64,000 nucleotides of DNA from Anaspis maculata (lineage: Eukaryota > Arthropoda > Insecta > Coleoptera > Scraptiidae), in assembly GCA_949128115.1 (NCBI GenBank), contig OX421962.1, positions 39,703,745 to 39,767,744 on the forward strand, read 5' to 3'. Positions 12,299 to 25,391 of this stretch are shown piece after piece. The notes under the pieces are model-generated. The model did not search any database. It had not been told where the DNA came from and worked only from the letters and a program-made list of their open reading frames with translations. Both the position numbers and the translations under genes were made by a program. Numbering within the stretch: position 1 is the stretch's first letter; every line of letters begins with the position of its first letter.

Positions 12299-14867
12299 GA
12301 GATGGACAGTATCACTATGGTTTAACAAGGTTCACAAAAACACTCTCCCCCTTCGTCTATCCAGTCCGAAGATTCGGTGGAGTCGGAGAGAACCGCAATG
12401 TATATCTACACTTCTGGGGGACTCATAATATGAGTCTCCCATGCGGCTCCATCTATCAAAGGCATTCCGCGATTCCATAACCCAAAGCATCAGGCAGACA
12501 AGGACTATAATACAAAATTTCACGTAAAGACAAACCATCACCAGGAGCATCGACAGTGGAAGTCCAGGCCAAGCAGAGCAGTGCTAAGAAACACAGACAA
12601 GCAAATTTTTGCGTCTTTCAGGGCCATAGCGAATCCAACAGTTCCAATAAACAGAGCTCTGTGATCAGCACAACACCAGACGACCAGACCAAAACTCCAC
12701 AGACATGTGTTTCGCCCCTACTGGGGGCTCATCAGTGCGGAAGCAACCATCGTCGGACTGGGACCGCTAATCACCGGATGTTTTGTCAGACCTACCAGCC
12801 AGCATCAAGTGCTGAGATCTCGCCAGTCAGACAACTATCTACCGACCTTAATGCACAAAATTAAAATTTACTGCGCTGTGCGCTAATCGACTTCACAAAG
12901 GAATGACTTGAAAAATTAATCGTTCTCACACTGACAACTTATTCATAGATTCCCATGCCACTGGAAATCTCATTTTCGTATTCCTTAGCAAATTGCTGTC
13001 GCAAGTTGACGATACTTGTCTTGTGAATTGTATCGTAAATCGACTCTACAGTTTCTAGAGGACGACATCGAAATTATGATTGGTTGTTTCGCTGCTCTCT
13101 TCAGCTTTATGCAATCGACCTACTGATAGAAATAGAGGCAAATTACGCCGTGCTTGGGTTACTTAACGCAAGTTAAATCCCCATTTATATCAGAGTGTTT
13201 TATTCAAAATTAAAATAATTTCTAAAGAAAATCGCATGAAACGCCTGCCTATAGAAATTTGCGTTCATTAAGCGCCATCGATTGCACCCATTAGCTTGAA
13301 AATTATGCTAAAAATCTCGGTAAAAAAAACTCCAAGAATCAGAGAAAAGTTTTCTCGAAGATCTAAATGTTTGATTAAGTTTACTCCAAAACGACATTCA
13401 TTACTCTTAAAAGCGCCTTTCCCGTCGTTCAGAAGCACCAGCAGAATTGCCTCTTTTTGCTTGGCATACAGTAACACAGACGTCTTGTACAAACAGATTC
13501 TTTCAGACATCAAATTGGCAAACATTTCACCGATACTTATTTACGATATAAAATTTCGCATTTTTTTTTCTGCCTCCGCGCGCGCCACCCTTGTTTTATT
13601 GATGGGTCCCGCCCGTCCCGTATACCTTCAATAATAATTGCACCAAAATGATTGATGTGAGTTCTGCTGAAATTTAATTACTTTTTCTTTTTGTTTCAGG
13701 TAAGATCAATACAACACCGCGGCCTGTCTCCTGCAGTCGAACTTTCAAAGGTAACTTTTCGCGGCGGAAAAATACCCATACCTGCCTCCGAGGAGCAAAC
13801 AACTTGTACATTTACTTACAATTAATTGAGAGAGTGCCTTGCCCGCGAAGTTTTCTAGACGCGGAGCGAACCGATTGCGAGAGTTTTGATTAAAGTGCAC
13901 TTGTGCACTCACCCTGTATGCGTCATTTGCGCATGATTGTAACTTTTTTTATCGACGTTATGCAGTGAATTATAATAGTTAACAAAATTGCCGATTTCTC
14001 AACTCATAGTTGCCACAAATGTCCTGGGGTATCCTCCTATGCTCTGGAAAGAAAATATGCTTCGATAATGTTGAAGTAATGTGCATTTCGAAAGCCTTTG
14101 CGAAAATCGAGAAAACAAACATGCAGCCTAACCAATTGGCCCTCTCCCAGACGCTATCAGTTTTGGTTACGACAAGTCTATCGATTGTTACAGCGTTCTG
14201 AATGCATGGCGGAAGCACACCTAATAGCTCCACAAAAGACCTCTTTATTGTTCCGCGTGATCTAAATCCAACTTCCGACGCCTGTTCTCCACTCCGTATG
14301 ATTAATTTCGCGAATGCTTCGATCGTCCATATTATTTTCTATCGTATTTAGAGAAAGAGACAAGGGATATCGATGACGTCGACTACTATCAATGGAAACG
14401 TCAACGACGGTATTTTGTTTTTTATCAGGTGATTAACACTAAAGTGATCAATCGTTATCAACTCATCAATCAGACGTATATGCAGAAGTATAAGGGTAAG
14501 CAAGTAGGTCAAGGACGAAGCCGTCAGAACTGTTGACATGATGACCAACACTACTAGTTCACGTTTTCTCCACGAGATGAGGACTTTTATCGCAAACTCA
14601 ATTCGCAAACAGCTATCATAAATTTTTCAATAAAATTGTCTTCTATTTTGGCCATTACTTTCATAAACCAGTGAGTTAGAATGGCTCGAGCCCAAAGCTG
14701 GACATACAGTATCAATTTTTTAACGACGTTCTGGGAATATGTACAGGGGTGTAGGTTGCAGGTCTTAAAATTGTAAGACTATGAAGTGCACTCCTCAAAT
14801 GAGCATAAATAGAATCAGAAGATACAATTCAGCTGAAAATGATACCCAACTTATAACTAATTTCACG
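12299..14867. other. Non-coding DNA, no gene recognised
   Basis: Several reading frames of 60-112 codons occur here, but none shows domain motifs, and most overlap an equally open frame on the other strand. Around 13690-13700 a pyrimidine tract followed by CAG could act as a splice acceptor, yet no convincing exon follows. I see no transposon ends in this stretch. Confidence 0.45.
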
Positions 14868-15849
14868 GCTTACTTCATTAGTTCATTGGAGCAAGCTATG
14901 GAAAAAATGTGTTGTGTTGGCACGAATAGTACCGTGCTAACTATATTTTGAGGCCTTCATAGATGTTCGATGCGATGCACCCGCAACTGAAAATCTCCGA
15001 GGCTGCGCAGCGAAAGTAGAAAAACTTGACCCCCCCCCCCTGCAGTGGAAGTCAAGTTTACGGCAAGGGACATCGTCTCTACCATAGTTGGCGGCTTCTG
15101 ACTGACTTCCTGGTGAGCACCAGTCTCTAAAGAAGATCATGACCAAGTGGCCAAGCGCGGAACTACTAGAGATAATGGAATGTAAATCACTAAAGTACTT
15201 TCTACTCAAGCTTTTACGGTTGCGGCCAAAATAAAGTGGACGACAATGTCAACGAGTTGGCTTGCTGTCATGCGACGTTCAGGCCAGAATCCTGAAAAAT
15301 CTGTCAACTGTCGTCCACTTCAAAAAGTCCGCAATGGTACCTACAGGAACAACAAGCATAATATATTGAGAAGAAGATCCATACAGGAAATAGACAAGAT
15401 TCTAACACAGTGCACTCAGTCACGCGCGTCTCGCCTCGCGCATTCAACTCCATGAATATTGTCCATCTGAGGGAGTTTCCTCAACCTCACAGGGACCACT
15501 GGACAGTGAGCGTTTCACTGCATTTTATATGAGATTGGCGTGCTTGGCCATCATTTTATTCAGTGACCGCCGCTCACCTGGCAGCGGCAGCGAGAAGCCA
15601 CCAACTATGGTAAAGACGGTGTCCCTTGCCGACCACTCAACTTCTACTCCAGAGGGGCTCACGTTTCCTTACTTTCGCTCGTAACCATGGAAATTTATAC
15701 TTACGGGTGCATCGCGTCGAAATGACGGTGACAGCTGTCACATTATACGTAGCACTATCAAAGCGTCAAAATCTAGTTAGCATCGTACCTACGTACCATT
15801 CGTGCCAGCACAACACACTTCTTCCATAGCTTGCTTTAATGAAGAAAGC
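14868..15849. mobile_element. Foldback (long inverted-repeat) element, ~980 bp
   Basis: Two long arms are inverted copies of each other. Left-arm blocks GCAAGCTATGGAA, TTGGCACGAAT and TGCTAACTA (14890-14945) match the right arm at about 15765-15835 in reverse. GATGCGATGCACCCG (about 14970) matches at about 15702-15716. GGCAAGGGACA(T/C)CGTCT.TACC and ATAGTTGG (15061-15095) match at about 15605-15632. Arms are 250-300 bases with indels. No transposase is present. The centre holds a separate hairpin (15232-15322). A partial arm occurs at 3926-4057, showing that this is a repeat family. Confidence 0.8.
15232..15322. repeat. Hairpin at the centre of the foldback element
   Basis: AAGTGGACGACAATGTCAAC on the left is matched in reverse by GTCAACTGTCGTCCACTT on the right, about 50 bases apart. 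It sits in the unique centre of the larger foldback and is either its loop or a smaller nested MITE. No target duplication is evident. Confidence 0.6.
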
Positions 15850-16097
15850 TAAGGAAATATCAAGCTAGTGAAAAGTGCTCTTTCTCTTGCAGTACTTCGA
15901 CATCACAATAATTGACAACTGATGTGTAAATGTGGTATCTTCATTACCAAATTATCATTGAAGATGATTTCATTTCTAACATTGACAAGTTCAAATGTTG
16001 CCGAATTCAAAGACAACTTTCAACAACGGGAAACCAACTTCCATGAAAGGCCCATTTCTTGATTCTTGCTTGTTGTACAGTATCAACTCAATTAATT

Positions 16098-16364
16098 TTA
16101 AGGGTGGATAGACCATCAAAAACCACCACATCAACCACTAGTTGAATTTGAGTAAAATTTTACTTGCGGATAGATAATAATTCGAAATAAATATCTGGCA
16201 AAGCTACAGCCAAAAACCCGTTGATGGGTTAGGTCGTTAGGTGCCTATGGAAGGAACCAGGAAATACGTCAAACTTCGAAAGGCTGTATCTCCATTATTA
16301 AGCGTTTGCAAGGCATGTTTAATAGTCAAGTCAGCTCCATTTCGCTGACCTATCCACCTTTTAA
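16098..16364. mobile_element. Probable TTAA-flanked MITE
   Basis: The left end is TTAAGGGTGGATAGACC and the right end, read inverted, is TTAAAAGGTGGATAGGTC, so about 16 bases match with small differences. TTAA at each end is the duplication made by piggyBac-type transposases. The interior of ~230 bases is non-coding. The TIR is short, so the assignment is tentative. Confidence 0.5.
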
Positions 16365-16550
16365 AGTGATATGGGTAAAACCCATATGGACACCTAAAGA
16401 TACTATTCCGCATGGGTCAGTACCGCCAGCTTGATTTGTTGCTTAGGTCATTGTCTTGAGTCCAACCGAGTCCCTGTTTGTGTGACATTTGGCAAACTTG
16501 CATGTCAAGAAATGTCATTACATCATAACATGTCGGTACTTGCACTGAAA

Positions 16551-17176
16551 TAGGGTCCTTGCACGATGTTTTTTAATTGCCTCCAGTGATGCTTTGGTAG
16601 CCAAAAAGCACCACAGACTGACACAAAAACTGTTAGGCATGCAACTTCCATGCACCGATGTGTCAGCTGCGGGATGACGTTATCGTGCCCCGGGCTGGGG
16701 CTACTTGATTCTACAGATTGCGACTACGAATTTTAAATGTTTGACATCTCACTGTCACCGTCTCAGACGTCTGTGGGGCTGACGCTCAATTCAGGTTGAA
16801 AAGCGCGCAGCACAATCTTGGGGATGGCCCTGACACGTGAGCAAGGGCGACGGCGCTGTTCGCGGCTCCAAAATTGAAATAGTTCTGTAAAACAATGAAG
16901 ATTTAAATTTTCGCGGGGTTTCAGGGCGCAGGGCTGCCACGAAAAAAAACTTCCAAACGAAAAATAGAACTCTCGGGTTGACGTCATCGTGGTCATACAA
17001 GGTCAATGTAGAAACGACCGCGTTTTTGGCGCGAAAAAAAAATTCAAACTCTGATCTTCATATTAAGGATGGACCAATTTTTTTGAAATTTTTTTTGGGC
17101 GGAAATTATTGTGGATAACGTTTTAAATGATTTTATGAAGTAATCGTCTCAATATAAAATTCATGCAAGGACCCTA
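16551..17176. mobile_element. Non-autonomous TIR element with TAGGGTCCTTGCA ends
   Basis: The left end TAGGGTCCTTGCA and right end TGCAAGGACCCTA are perfect inverted 13-mers 626 bases apart, with TA as the likely target duplication. The interior has open frames of about 70 codons on the minus strand without recognisable motifs, overlapping each other in two frames, so I do not call a gene. The parent family is unknown. Confidence 0.7.
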
Positions 17177-17770
17177 CTCAACTCCAAAGCCATCCTCATT
17201 CAAGTGACCTCTACCCAGGCAGTGGTGATTGGATGCTAAGATATTTATTACAAAACGTTGTAAAAAAGGATATCATATTTCGAAACGACCATGTTCCCAC
17301 CTCATCTGGATAATAGGCTCTGGTGCGGTTTTAATCAATGATCAGTGTAACGTAACGAAATACCCCCAGCAACATTCAGAAAAGAATGCTGCAGTCTGTT
17401 GGAGAGCACAAAATAAATAAATAAATATATAAATAGAACTATTGTACAATAAGTATCGCACAAATATTTGATTGGAGGTAGATAATTAATCTACAATTTA
17501 TCTAGTATAAAATTTGTTCTATGATAAATACCCGTGTATTGATTGGCGCTTTTAAATCAACAAAACTCTTCTATAATATTCATCCAGGGGAAATAATGAA
17601 CCCCCACCAACTCATTACTTTTGGCTTCAATTAATAATATTATAGCTGATTGTGTCAGTATTTACATAATATGCCTGCCAATTATGGCACAATTATTGAT
17701 TCAGAATTGAACGCAGAGATACTACAATTTAGTATTTATCTGAAATCAGCAGTAAATTATCGAATTTGAT

Positions 17771-17833
17771 CCACCATCACCACCACCACCACGACCACCA
17801 CCACCACCACCACCACCACCACCACCACCACCA
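17771..17833. repeat. CAC/CCA trinucleotide microsatellite
   Basis: An almost uninterrupted run of CAC triplets, with one GAC interruption early in the run. On the plus strand it would encode polyhistidine, but the surrounding frame is short and featureless, so it is a simple repeat. Confidence 0.95.
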
Positions 17834-20800
17834 AGAGCACCATATTTTATCAACCTGGCGTGTGCTTGATATCAAAATAAGTCATGCATTGCACATTGCA
17901 CACCTATACATACAGAATAGACCGTATCATCTGAAAAAAATGAACCTGATTGTAAACGTTCTTGCAACGACCCTGACCCTCTTGTTTCCTGCCTGGGGAA
18001 CACTCTAGGCAATTCACCTTGCAGAGATATCCATCTAAAATTAACCTAGTAATAATGTCAACATTTACTCAGCAGTTGTTGATCAAATTACCATTTGGTA
18101 TCGCACGACACATAATATCCGACTCTCCTCTGGACGCAATTTAGTATTCAGAGTCGATTCCGGCATTGTAACGCACGATGTGTGCTGCAGGTTGGTGTGA
18201 GGGATCTTTTCATGACATACAATATAAAGGATTACTACTCCGGTAGCACAAGAATTGGTCTATTCATAGCTTGGTGCTGGCGTACAGCACAATGTCGTAT
18301 ATTTACTTTACTCGCGGAGCAGTTTACTTATGCCTTGTGTGCGGCTTTATATAAAGCAAAATCTCAAAGATACACCCAAAAACAGAACTAAACCCGCGAA
18401 ATCAAACATCAGAAATTGAAACAAACACTTCATACCATAGCCATCTAATTACTCTAGTCTCATATTGTATACCTACGCATTCCATTTTGCACGACACAAT
18501 TTTGGAATTATATTAGTGTTGATTTCTCAAAACTTTGTGAGCCTCGTGAACATTCAAGTTATAATCTCGTTATTATTGGGGCACCGTAACTAAGTAGGTA
18601 CTAATTTCCAAGAGGAGAAAGTAATAATGAAAATTTTGTTAAGTTGATGTGCCGAAAGTTGGAAGGTAAGAGCGAAAGTGACAGTTGAATTGACAATACC
18701 GTCATCTCGGCGAATCATACCAGAGAGAGGGTTATTTTTCGACTAGAAAATGCTCTTGGAAATTCTAGTCGTGCAGATCAAAGTGTTTCTATGAGTTATA
18801 ACATCGCGGTGATTTATGTTTCATATTTTCGTATTTTAGCAAGTATGATTTATGAGTTCTCCGAATTACGTTCTAGACAAAATCGAAATATTTGCACCTA
18901 AGACACACCCTGATCGACCCATACACTTTGTCTTGATGTACAAACTAAGTAGTTCAGTTCGAGTAGGAAGGTTGCTCGGTTTCACGTTTTATTGCAAGAT
19001 TTTCAACAATTTATCCTGGTCACGGCACCACCAGTGATTTCAGTTCAATTGTTTGTGTAAGTAGGTGAGCATTTGAAGCCCAACGCTTGAAATAATTAAG
19101 TATAAGTCAGCCTCTCTCATTTAGATAAGCTTCTGGCAATTCCGCAGACACAAGAGCGCAGTCTTTCAGGAGAAAACCCGCGCCCGATTTAACATCTCAG
19201 CTGGTGTTAACTGACGTGCATAATATCAGCACTGGATCCGGAAGAAGAGACGCGCCGTAGCACACAAGGACGTATGTTCGTCCCATTTTTACGACGCACC
19301 GGAATCTAGCGGTAATCCCTATAGCTGGAGGAACGAGAGGAAAAAGCGCGCCGGATCGTGGCGGACAAAATAAAATGCAAGTACATATAGAGAAGGAGCC
19401 TTTATTAGGATTTCTCTCGTGAAGCGTAAATGTATGCGAACGCTCGCCCATTCAGGCCACGTGCGGCGACTCAAGTTGTACACAGGGATCTTATTGGAAA
19501 ACCCACCGAAATCCCGCTCTGAAGTATGCGATCGACCATAGTCACACCGCGGAAAATTCGGACGATATGTTCAATTAAAACGCGCCAATTCGCATGAAGT
19601 GTGACGTTTGCATGAGGTTTACCGGGTCGGTCGAGTAGCTCGCATGTATGCTATATTTTCACAACGCCCAAGTGTCGTTGTTTCAATTTTGAGGTAACCT
19701 ATTCTCTATAGGTGTGTTTATGGAAATGGAAATAAATTGGAAACAAATCCATTTGGGACGACTAAATTCAATTATCCAGTTTGTTTAAACGCATGCCATG
19801 ATTGGATAATGTTGTGAATACATAATACGCTGTGATAATTCAATATAAATTAATATGGAAAAATCGGTTTTGTTTTATAGTGCACCAACCGGCACCCCAG
19901 TAGCCAAAGTGTTTACGTTTTATTCATTCTAAGAGCCACCCCAACATGACTATCGTGCCGGAGACCTGACGACGTATAAGTAAAAAAAAAATCGTTGTAT
20001 CTTCAATAATTTCACAAGCTACAAATGTTAGCTAACCGAACCAAAAAAGGCCTCGTGCTTTTTTGGTGCGACTTACCTATCGGTCTGTCTCATTCAGGAA
20101 CACGGCCCGCCAGCTAATCGGTGGAGAAGGCCGGGGTTCTTGAGATGGTTGGGGGCGCCACAGTATTGTGAGCCGAATTCCCAAGAATAATTACAGTATT
20201 CTATCTGCCCTTTATTTACCTTCGAAACTTTTAATCTATCTTTCTTCCGTCTTTTTACTAGAACGGTACTTGAGTAGTGTTCAGCCAAATATATCAACGA
20301 GAAAAATGATTATAGATTGCGGTATTTTCAATAAAACACATTGACAGGGGAAATGAAGTAATACAGTAGGCGAATTATCACCGGCTTACTTGACGTAAGT
20401 AAGCCGGTGTAAGTGGTACACACGGGTACGGTTCCAGACGTGCCGCGATCGGCAGTTGTCGTACGCTGAGACAAGGCGGTAACGACAGAATTCGCCGTGC
20501 GGTTTGAAAATCTTGCATTCACAAACCGAAACGGCCTTCACGTTGAAACGTTTCTTTTCGAAAGAAAGTGGAGTCGCTCAGGAGATGGGGTGCGTCCTGG
20601 TAGACGGGATCTCGCCTATACTCGAGGCAACGTCTCGGGAATCTCCCTGGTACGTAGATGACGATGACGAAGACTTTCTCGCAAAATCTCCAGACTTTGA
20701 AACAGGCTGTTGGAAACGGGATGATAAAAAACTCGATCGTAGAAAACTTGATCGTAGGAAACTCGATATGTAGTAGAAAAACTGGATGGTAGAAATAGAA

Positions 20801-23800
20801 ACCTATAACAATTCACTCAACTCAGTGTCGAATCCAGTCCAAAAAGATGACAAAAGAGGAACCAAATCGTTCTTAACGTTACCTGTGGATCACGGTCGAT
20901 TTCGTTTTTGATGCGCCAGATGTCGTCGTGCTTCTTTAGTCGGCCAATCAAAGCCTAATTTGGGCTTCCAATATCCTACACCGTCCAGCGTTGCCAAATT
21001 AGGTCAGAAAAACATTCGGTTTTTGGTTTCGAGCTGCACAAATTCGAAAACATTTGATAGGCAAAAACGTCGACGCACAACGCACACTTTAGGTGACAGC
21101 ACTTGTGCAAATTTCCAGACGGAAAAGAGCCAGGTTACCTGCGTCGCTTTGTTTTATCAGATACTGCCCACCGACGCGCTAGCCCAAGATTTATCCACAA
21201 CCAATTGGATAAAGGCACTCGGAATTTGTTTGTTAGGACAGCCACATCAAGATAACGAGATTCTCAAATACTAGGAACTAAACGGCGAGGCAGAATTGGA
21301 CTGACCCAATCGGTCAAAGTATAAAAAGACATACAGAAGCAGAAAACGATGTTAATCTCCCAACCCACCCCTCTTATAAAAATAAATATTCCCCAAAGAA
21401 GAAGAAGAAGAATCCCCTTCAAGTTGAAGACGTAGATTGGCCGTAATCGTGATTGTCTAGTGGTGTTTGTTAGGACTTGAGTTGTGTTGCAGTTACCCAA
21501 AGTAGTACAGGTAAGTGAAGGCTTGGAAATGAAACACAGAGACTTCAAATCAACAAAGAACAATTTTATTCCAAAGACAAATATATCAACTCATGTTCAA
21601 GAATGCAATATTAATTCAATTACCCCACCCTCCCACTATTTGAAATGCAGTGTGCAAGTCGCTGATGCAGAGTGAACAAGAGAAAGACGAGAGAGAGTGT
21701 CGCTTTCGCCAGAACAGATCATATCAGTTCCAGGAACCTAGATCGTTGAGGAACCTGTAGAGCGGAAACAAAACGGCTGACCAAAGTGTGAGTATCGTCG
21801 GTAGATCACTTGGCGCGAAGGGAGAGAGGAGGGAGACAAAAGTTTAGGGGCAGCGCGAAGGGACAGAATAGAGACGAGTTTGGCCAAGTACAGGTTCTCT
21901 TTCCCAGGTCCCTGCTGCCGAAAGAAGAAAAGAAAACAGTGTTGCATCTCTGGATGTCTTTTTATTGTGCCATAATAAAACATGGCAATAAAATATCAAG
22001 AATAAACCCAATAAACATGGTCAATGAAATCATCAGCAATTATTTATTATAATAAATACCACAACATGACTCAATGTAAATCAACAATATCAAAAACCAG
22101 GTCCTAGCAGTTGAAGACGTATATTATTTCATCAGATAATAAAGTAAGGAAAGATATCTTCTCTCACGAGATACCCTTCTCTCACAAGATGAACTCAGCC
22201 ATGAATATAGAAGACAGTCGATCAGTGTTATATGTATCATAGTAAACAAAAGTATGAAGAAATCATTGAAGCAATTCAACTCAGACTGAGAAGAATACCA
22301 CAACCATGTCCATCAAGTATGACAGTCTACCTCGTAGCTCTCAAAACCACGTCACCTGTTCTACAGGTCATCGCTTCGTTGTCTCGCTAGATCCTGGCTC
22401 TCGTGGTAGCTCGGCCGCAGGTCATCTGGATATCTTGTGGCGACATCGTTGTACCTACTCTTTCGTCTCTCGCAAGCATCAACAACAGTGACCCACACGC
22501 TACGTGTATTCCCTTACTCCCCTTATGAATATCCCGTGAATTGTTATAATTATTGACGTCTAACTGACAGAAAACAAAGCAACTGAATAACTTATCTTCG
22601 ATGGTTCTGGCGACACCACAGCTGTACGATGGAAGTCTTCATCATCGGAATAGACTTTGTCTTCTCTTTTCTAGGATCTGGAGCGTGGAAATACCAATAT
22701 CTCTTGTGTTCTTCTCCCAGACATCTAGCTCCTTTTTTTTCTACCTTTCAACTTCCGTTTCGTTGACGACGCATCTCCTTCTCTAGGTGTATCACCGAAG
22801 CTCACGATGATTCAGATTTACTCTTTATAGGCTGAAGAGCCGGTCGATTTCAGAATCTGCCGTTAGTTGAAGTTGATTCAAGAACGGAGCCGTCTGATGA
22901 TGTTAAGGTTGCAACTAAAATTTGCCATGTAACTGTCTTTTTTCATGTGCTTTGAGAATACTATCTTCACTCTTAAGGGCTATGTTGGCAACGATGTCTA
23001 TGTCAATTGATGAGGTCTGGTCACTTGAGAGTAAAAAAACAGTTGCTCTAAAGTGAACCCAGACGAAAATATTCCCGAATGTCTTGAAAACGTTTTTTTC
23101 CCGTGTTTTTTTTTTGTATGTCTATATCAGGGTGTGACATCGGGGTTGGGGAATATGCCTCGGTCGCACTTTTTGCCAGTTGCATACCTTCGACATTCCA
23201 ATTGTAATCGTGTCTTCAAATTCTACCACTATCACTATGTACCAGGAATTATTCATATTTATTATGTTGACGTAGCTTGTTGTAACTACTCAATATAGGT
23301 ATGATATACCAAGAGGAAGACTTCAATAAAGGACCAACAGCTTATCCTGCAGAGCCCTGCACACATTTCCAGTTTCTACATGCATGCACTGGTGCACAAA
23401 ATGCTTTCCTTGGAAGCAGCACCTCAGCAGGGGTCTTTTTCCCTTTTCACAGTTCCGGGCTCCATCGCTCATCAAAATGCCACAGCAATAATAAACCGTT
23501 TGCACCAATACGGCGTCGCATCAGATATCTAATATCAAATGTGCATCAGTCGCGCACTGCTCTCAATGAAAAGTCGAGGGAAACTTCCGCATGTCATGTG
23601 CTCCAGCTCTACTCGGCAATAATACCGAAGCGGAGCAAAGGAATCAATTTTCAAGTGCGAGAATAAAAGCAAATTGCAGGAAGGGAAGAAGAATGATGAC
23701 AAAACTCATAAATCAATTACAAATGTCACCTTGCCATTGATCCCGGGGCAGGTTTGCACCGGATTTGTGAAAAGGGGAAGCTTTACAAAAGGCGCAAGAG

Positions 23801-25391
23801 CCTCCGCAGCAGCAGTGCGACGGAATCGGGAATAGCAGAAGTGGTATATAGCCGAAACGAGAACTCCTGAAAAAATGCCCGCACGTCATATTCCCGATCC
23901 GCTATGGCTCCTGCTTGGAGATAAAAGACTGAAAGAGGGAAGTGCACAGCACACGGGCCCTATCGCAGGTCTGAGCTGTTCTTGTAAACAAAGTAGCTAA
24001 ACTCGGTCTCAATGAGCCAACATATTTCGCTCCGACAACTTCCAACCCAACTTGGTATTATGTATACGGACGGTTTAACTTTTTCCGTGCTTTGCTCTGC
24101 GTTAAGAAACACTGAACCAGTGACTGAAGAAGTGACTTGGGCTAAAATGATGCAGTATTTTTTACTATTACTTCCAATGATTTAATGTTTTGTTTTCACC
24201 GTAACTGAAAGAACATACCTAGATGTCACTAAGCGTTCGTGAGGCATTTGCATTTTGGATGCTGAGAGACGTTTCTCAAAACCTGAAATAATGAATTCCA
24301 TTGGCAATTCTCTATGTTTGTCAGTAACAGCGAATTATGTTCAATTCAGTGGTCATAATGACTGCACTGCACCTTCCAGGCTCTAGACTCTCAAGCTGGT
24401 GAAGTCTTGCGCAAAACTGTTCGTGGCCTGATTTTGCTCGGGGTGTGCTTCCCTATGTGAACAGGAATTCGTGTACTGCAATTCCAACACATCACAAGCG
24501 TAATGAGAAAATTGGGTCTCAATCTGCGGTTGTAAATCTACTTACCTTGATTTATATGGAGCTAATTGGCATCAAGGAGCTCTTGTACTGTCGATATGCG
24601 TATGCGTGATGGGATGCGAATGATGAATCCGGAACAGATGACAATAACCAACACAGACCTCATTTGGCAACAACGAGCTGTTCAGAACCGTCATATTCAA
24701 ACATCCCGCTGCAAATTGACAGCCAAACTGCGTCAGTGTTACCGGTTTATAAAATTGCATGTTTCTCAGTCCTATAGAAACAATTAGTGGCATCTATTGA
24801 GGACTTGACAGAAAAACATCCCATTGAAGTTTCAGGTCGTTAGCAAGCAATTTTTCGCGGCGGAGCTAAACGGAACTGAGTGATTCGTGATGGGTCCAGG
24901 CAAAATAATTGCTCTGCTCAACTCCGCTGCTAAACCATCATGAATTCATCAGCTTTATTGCGAAGCGGGGAAATTATACCTTATTCACTCACCTATCCTT
25001 TGGACGTGAAATAAATGGAGTTCATGAAATATTTTGTGCGTTCATTAAGGACTTGTTGTTTTCTTTTCCGGGAACCGGCATCGGCATCATGAGCTTTTCG
25101 TACGTTCTGTTTTCAGCAGTTTAATACACGAGTACTTAGTGGGCGAAAAGCTTTTTGCGTGCTTTCTTTGGTTTAATAACGAGCTTTCAAAAATTGGTTG
25201 CCAAGAGACTTGACCACCGTGTAAAAGCGAATTCGACATTTACAAGCTTTTGTTTACGTCCACGGGCTCTAGTAAAAGCTAGAAGCGATTTTAATGATCC
25301 AGAAAAATAGTGTTACCTACTTCAAGATTATTCGCGCGTAACCAAAGATCCATTGCCTTCCTAATTTGCATTCCAGTACATGTATGTATAC
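17834..25391. other. Long non-coding stretch, no gene recognised
   Basis: About 7.5 kb with no frame above ~121 codons and no recognisable domain. Small points: AAATAAATA repeats precede it near 17410; a perfect short palindrome lies at about 20380-20410; a GAA run lies near 21400-21412; and a CpG-richer patch lies near 23700-23990. No tRNA, transposon ends or LTR could be recognised. It could contain intron sequence of a gene lying outside the window. Confidence 0.45.
20380..20410. repeat. Perfect 13-bp stem palindrome
   Basis: CACCGGCTTACTT, then a five-base loop GACGT, then AAGTAAGCCGGTG: a perfect inverted repeat. It is too short and isolated to assign to an element. It could be a chance palindrome, the core of a decayed hairpin repeat, or a structured site. 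Confidence 0.7.

Noticed and set aside
17766..18008. Open frame beginning with a polyhistidine run
   Set aside because: The histidines come from a CAC microsatellite. The rest has no domain or splice context.
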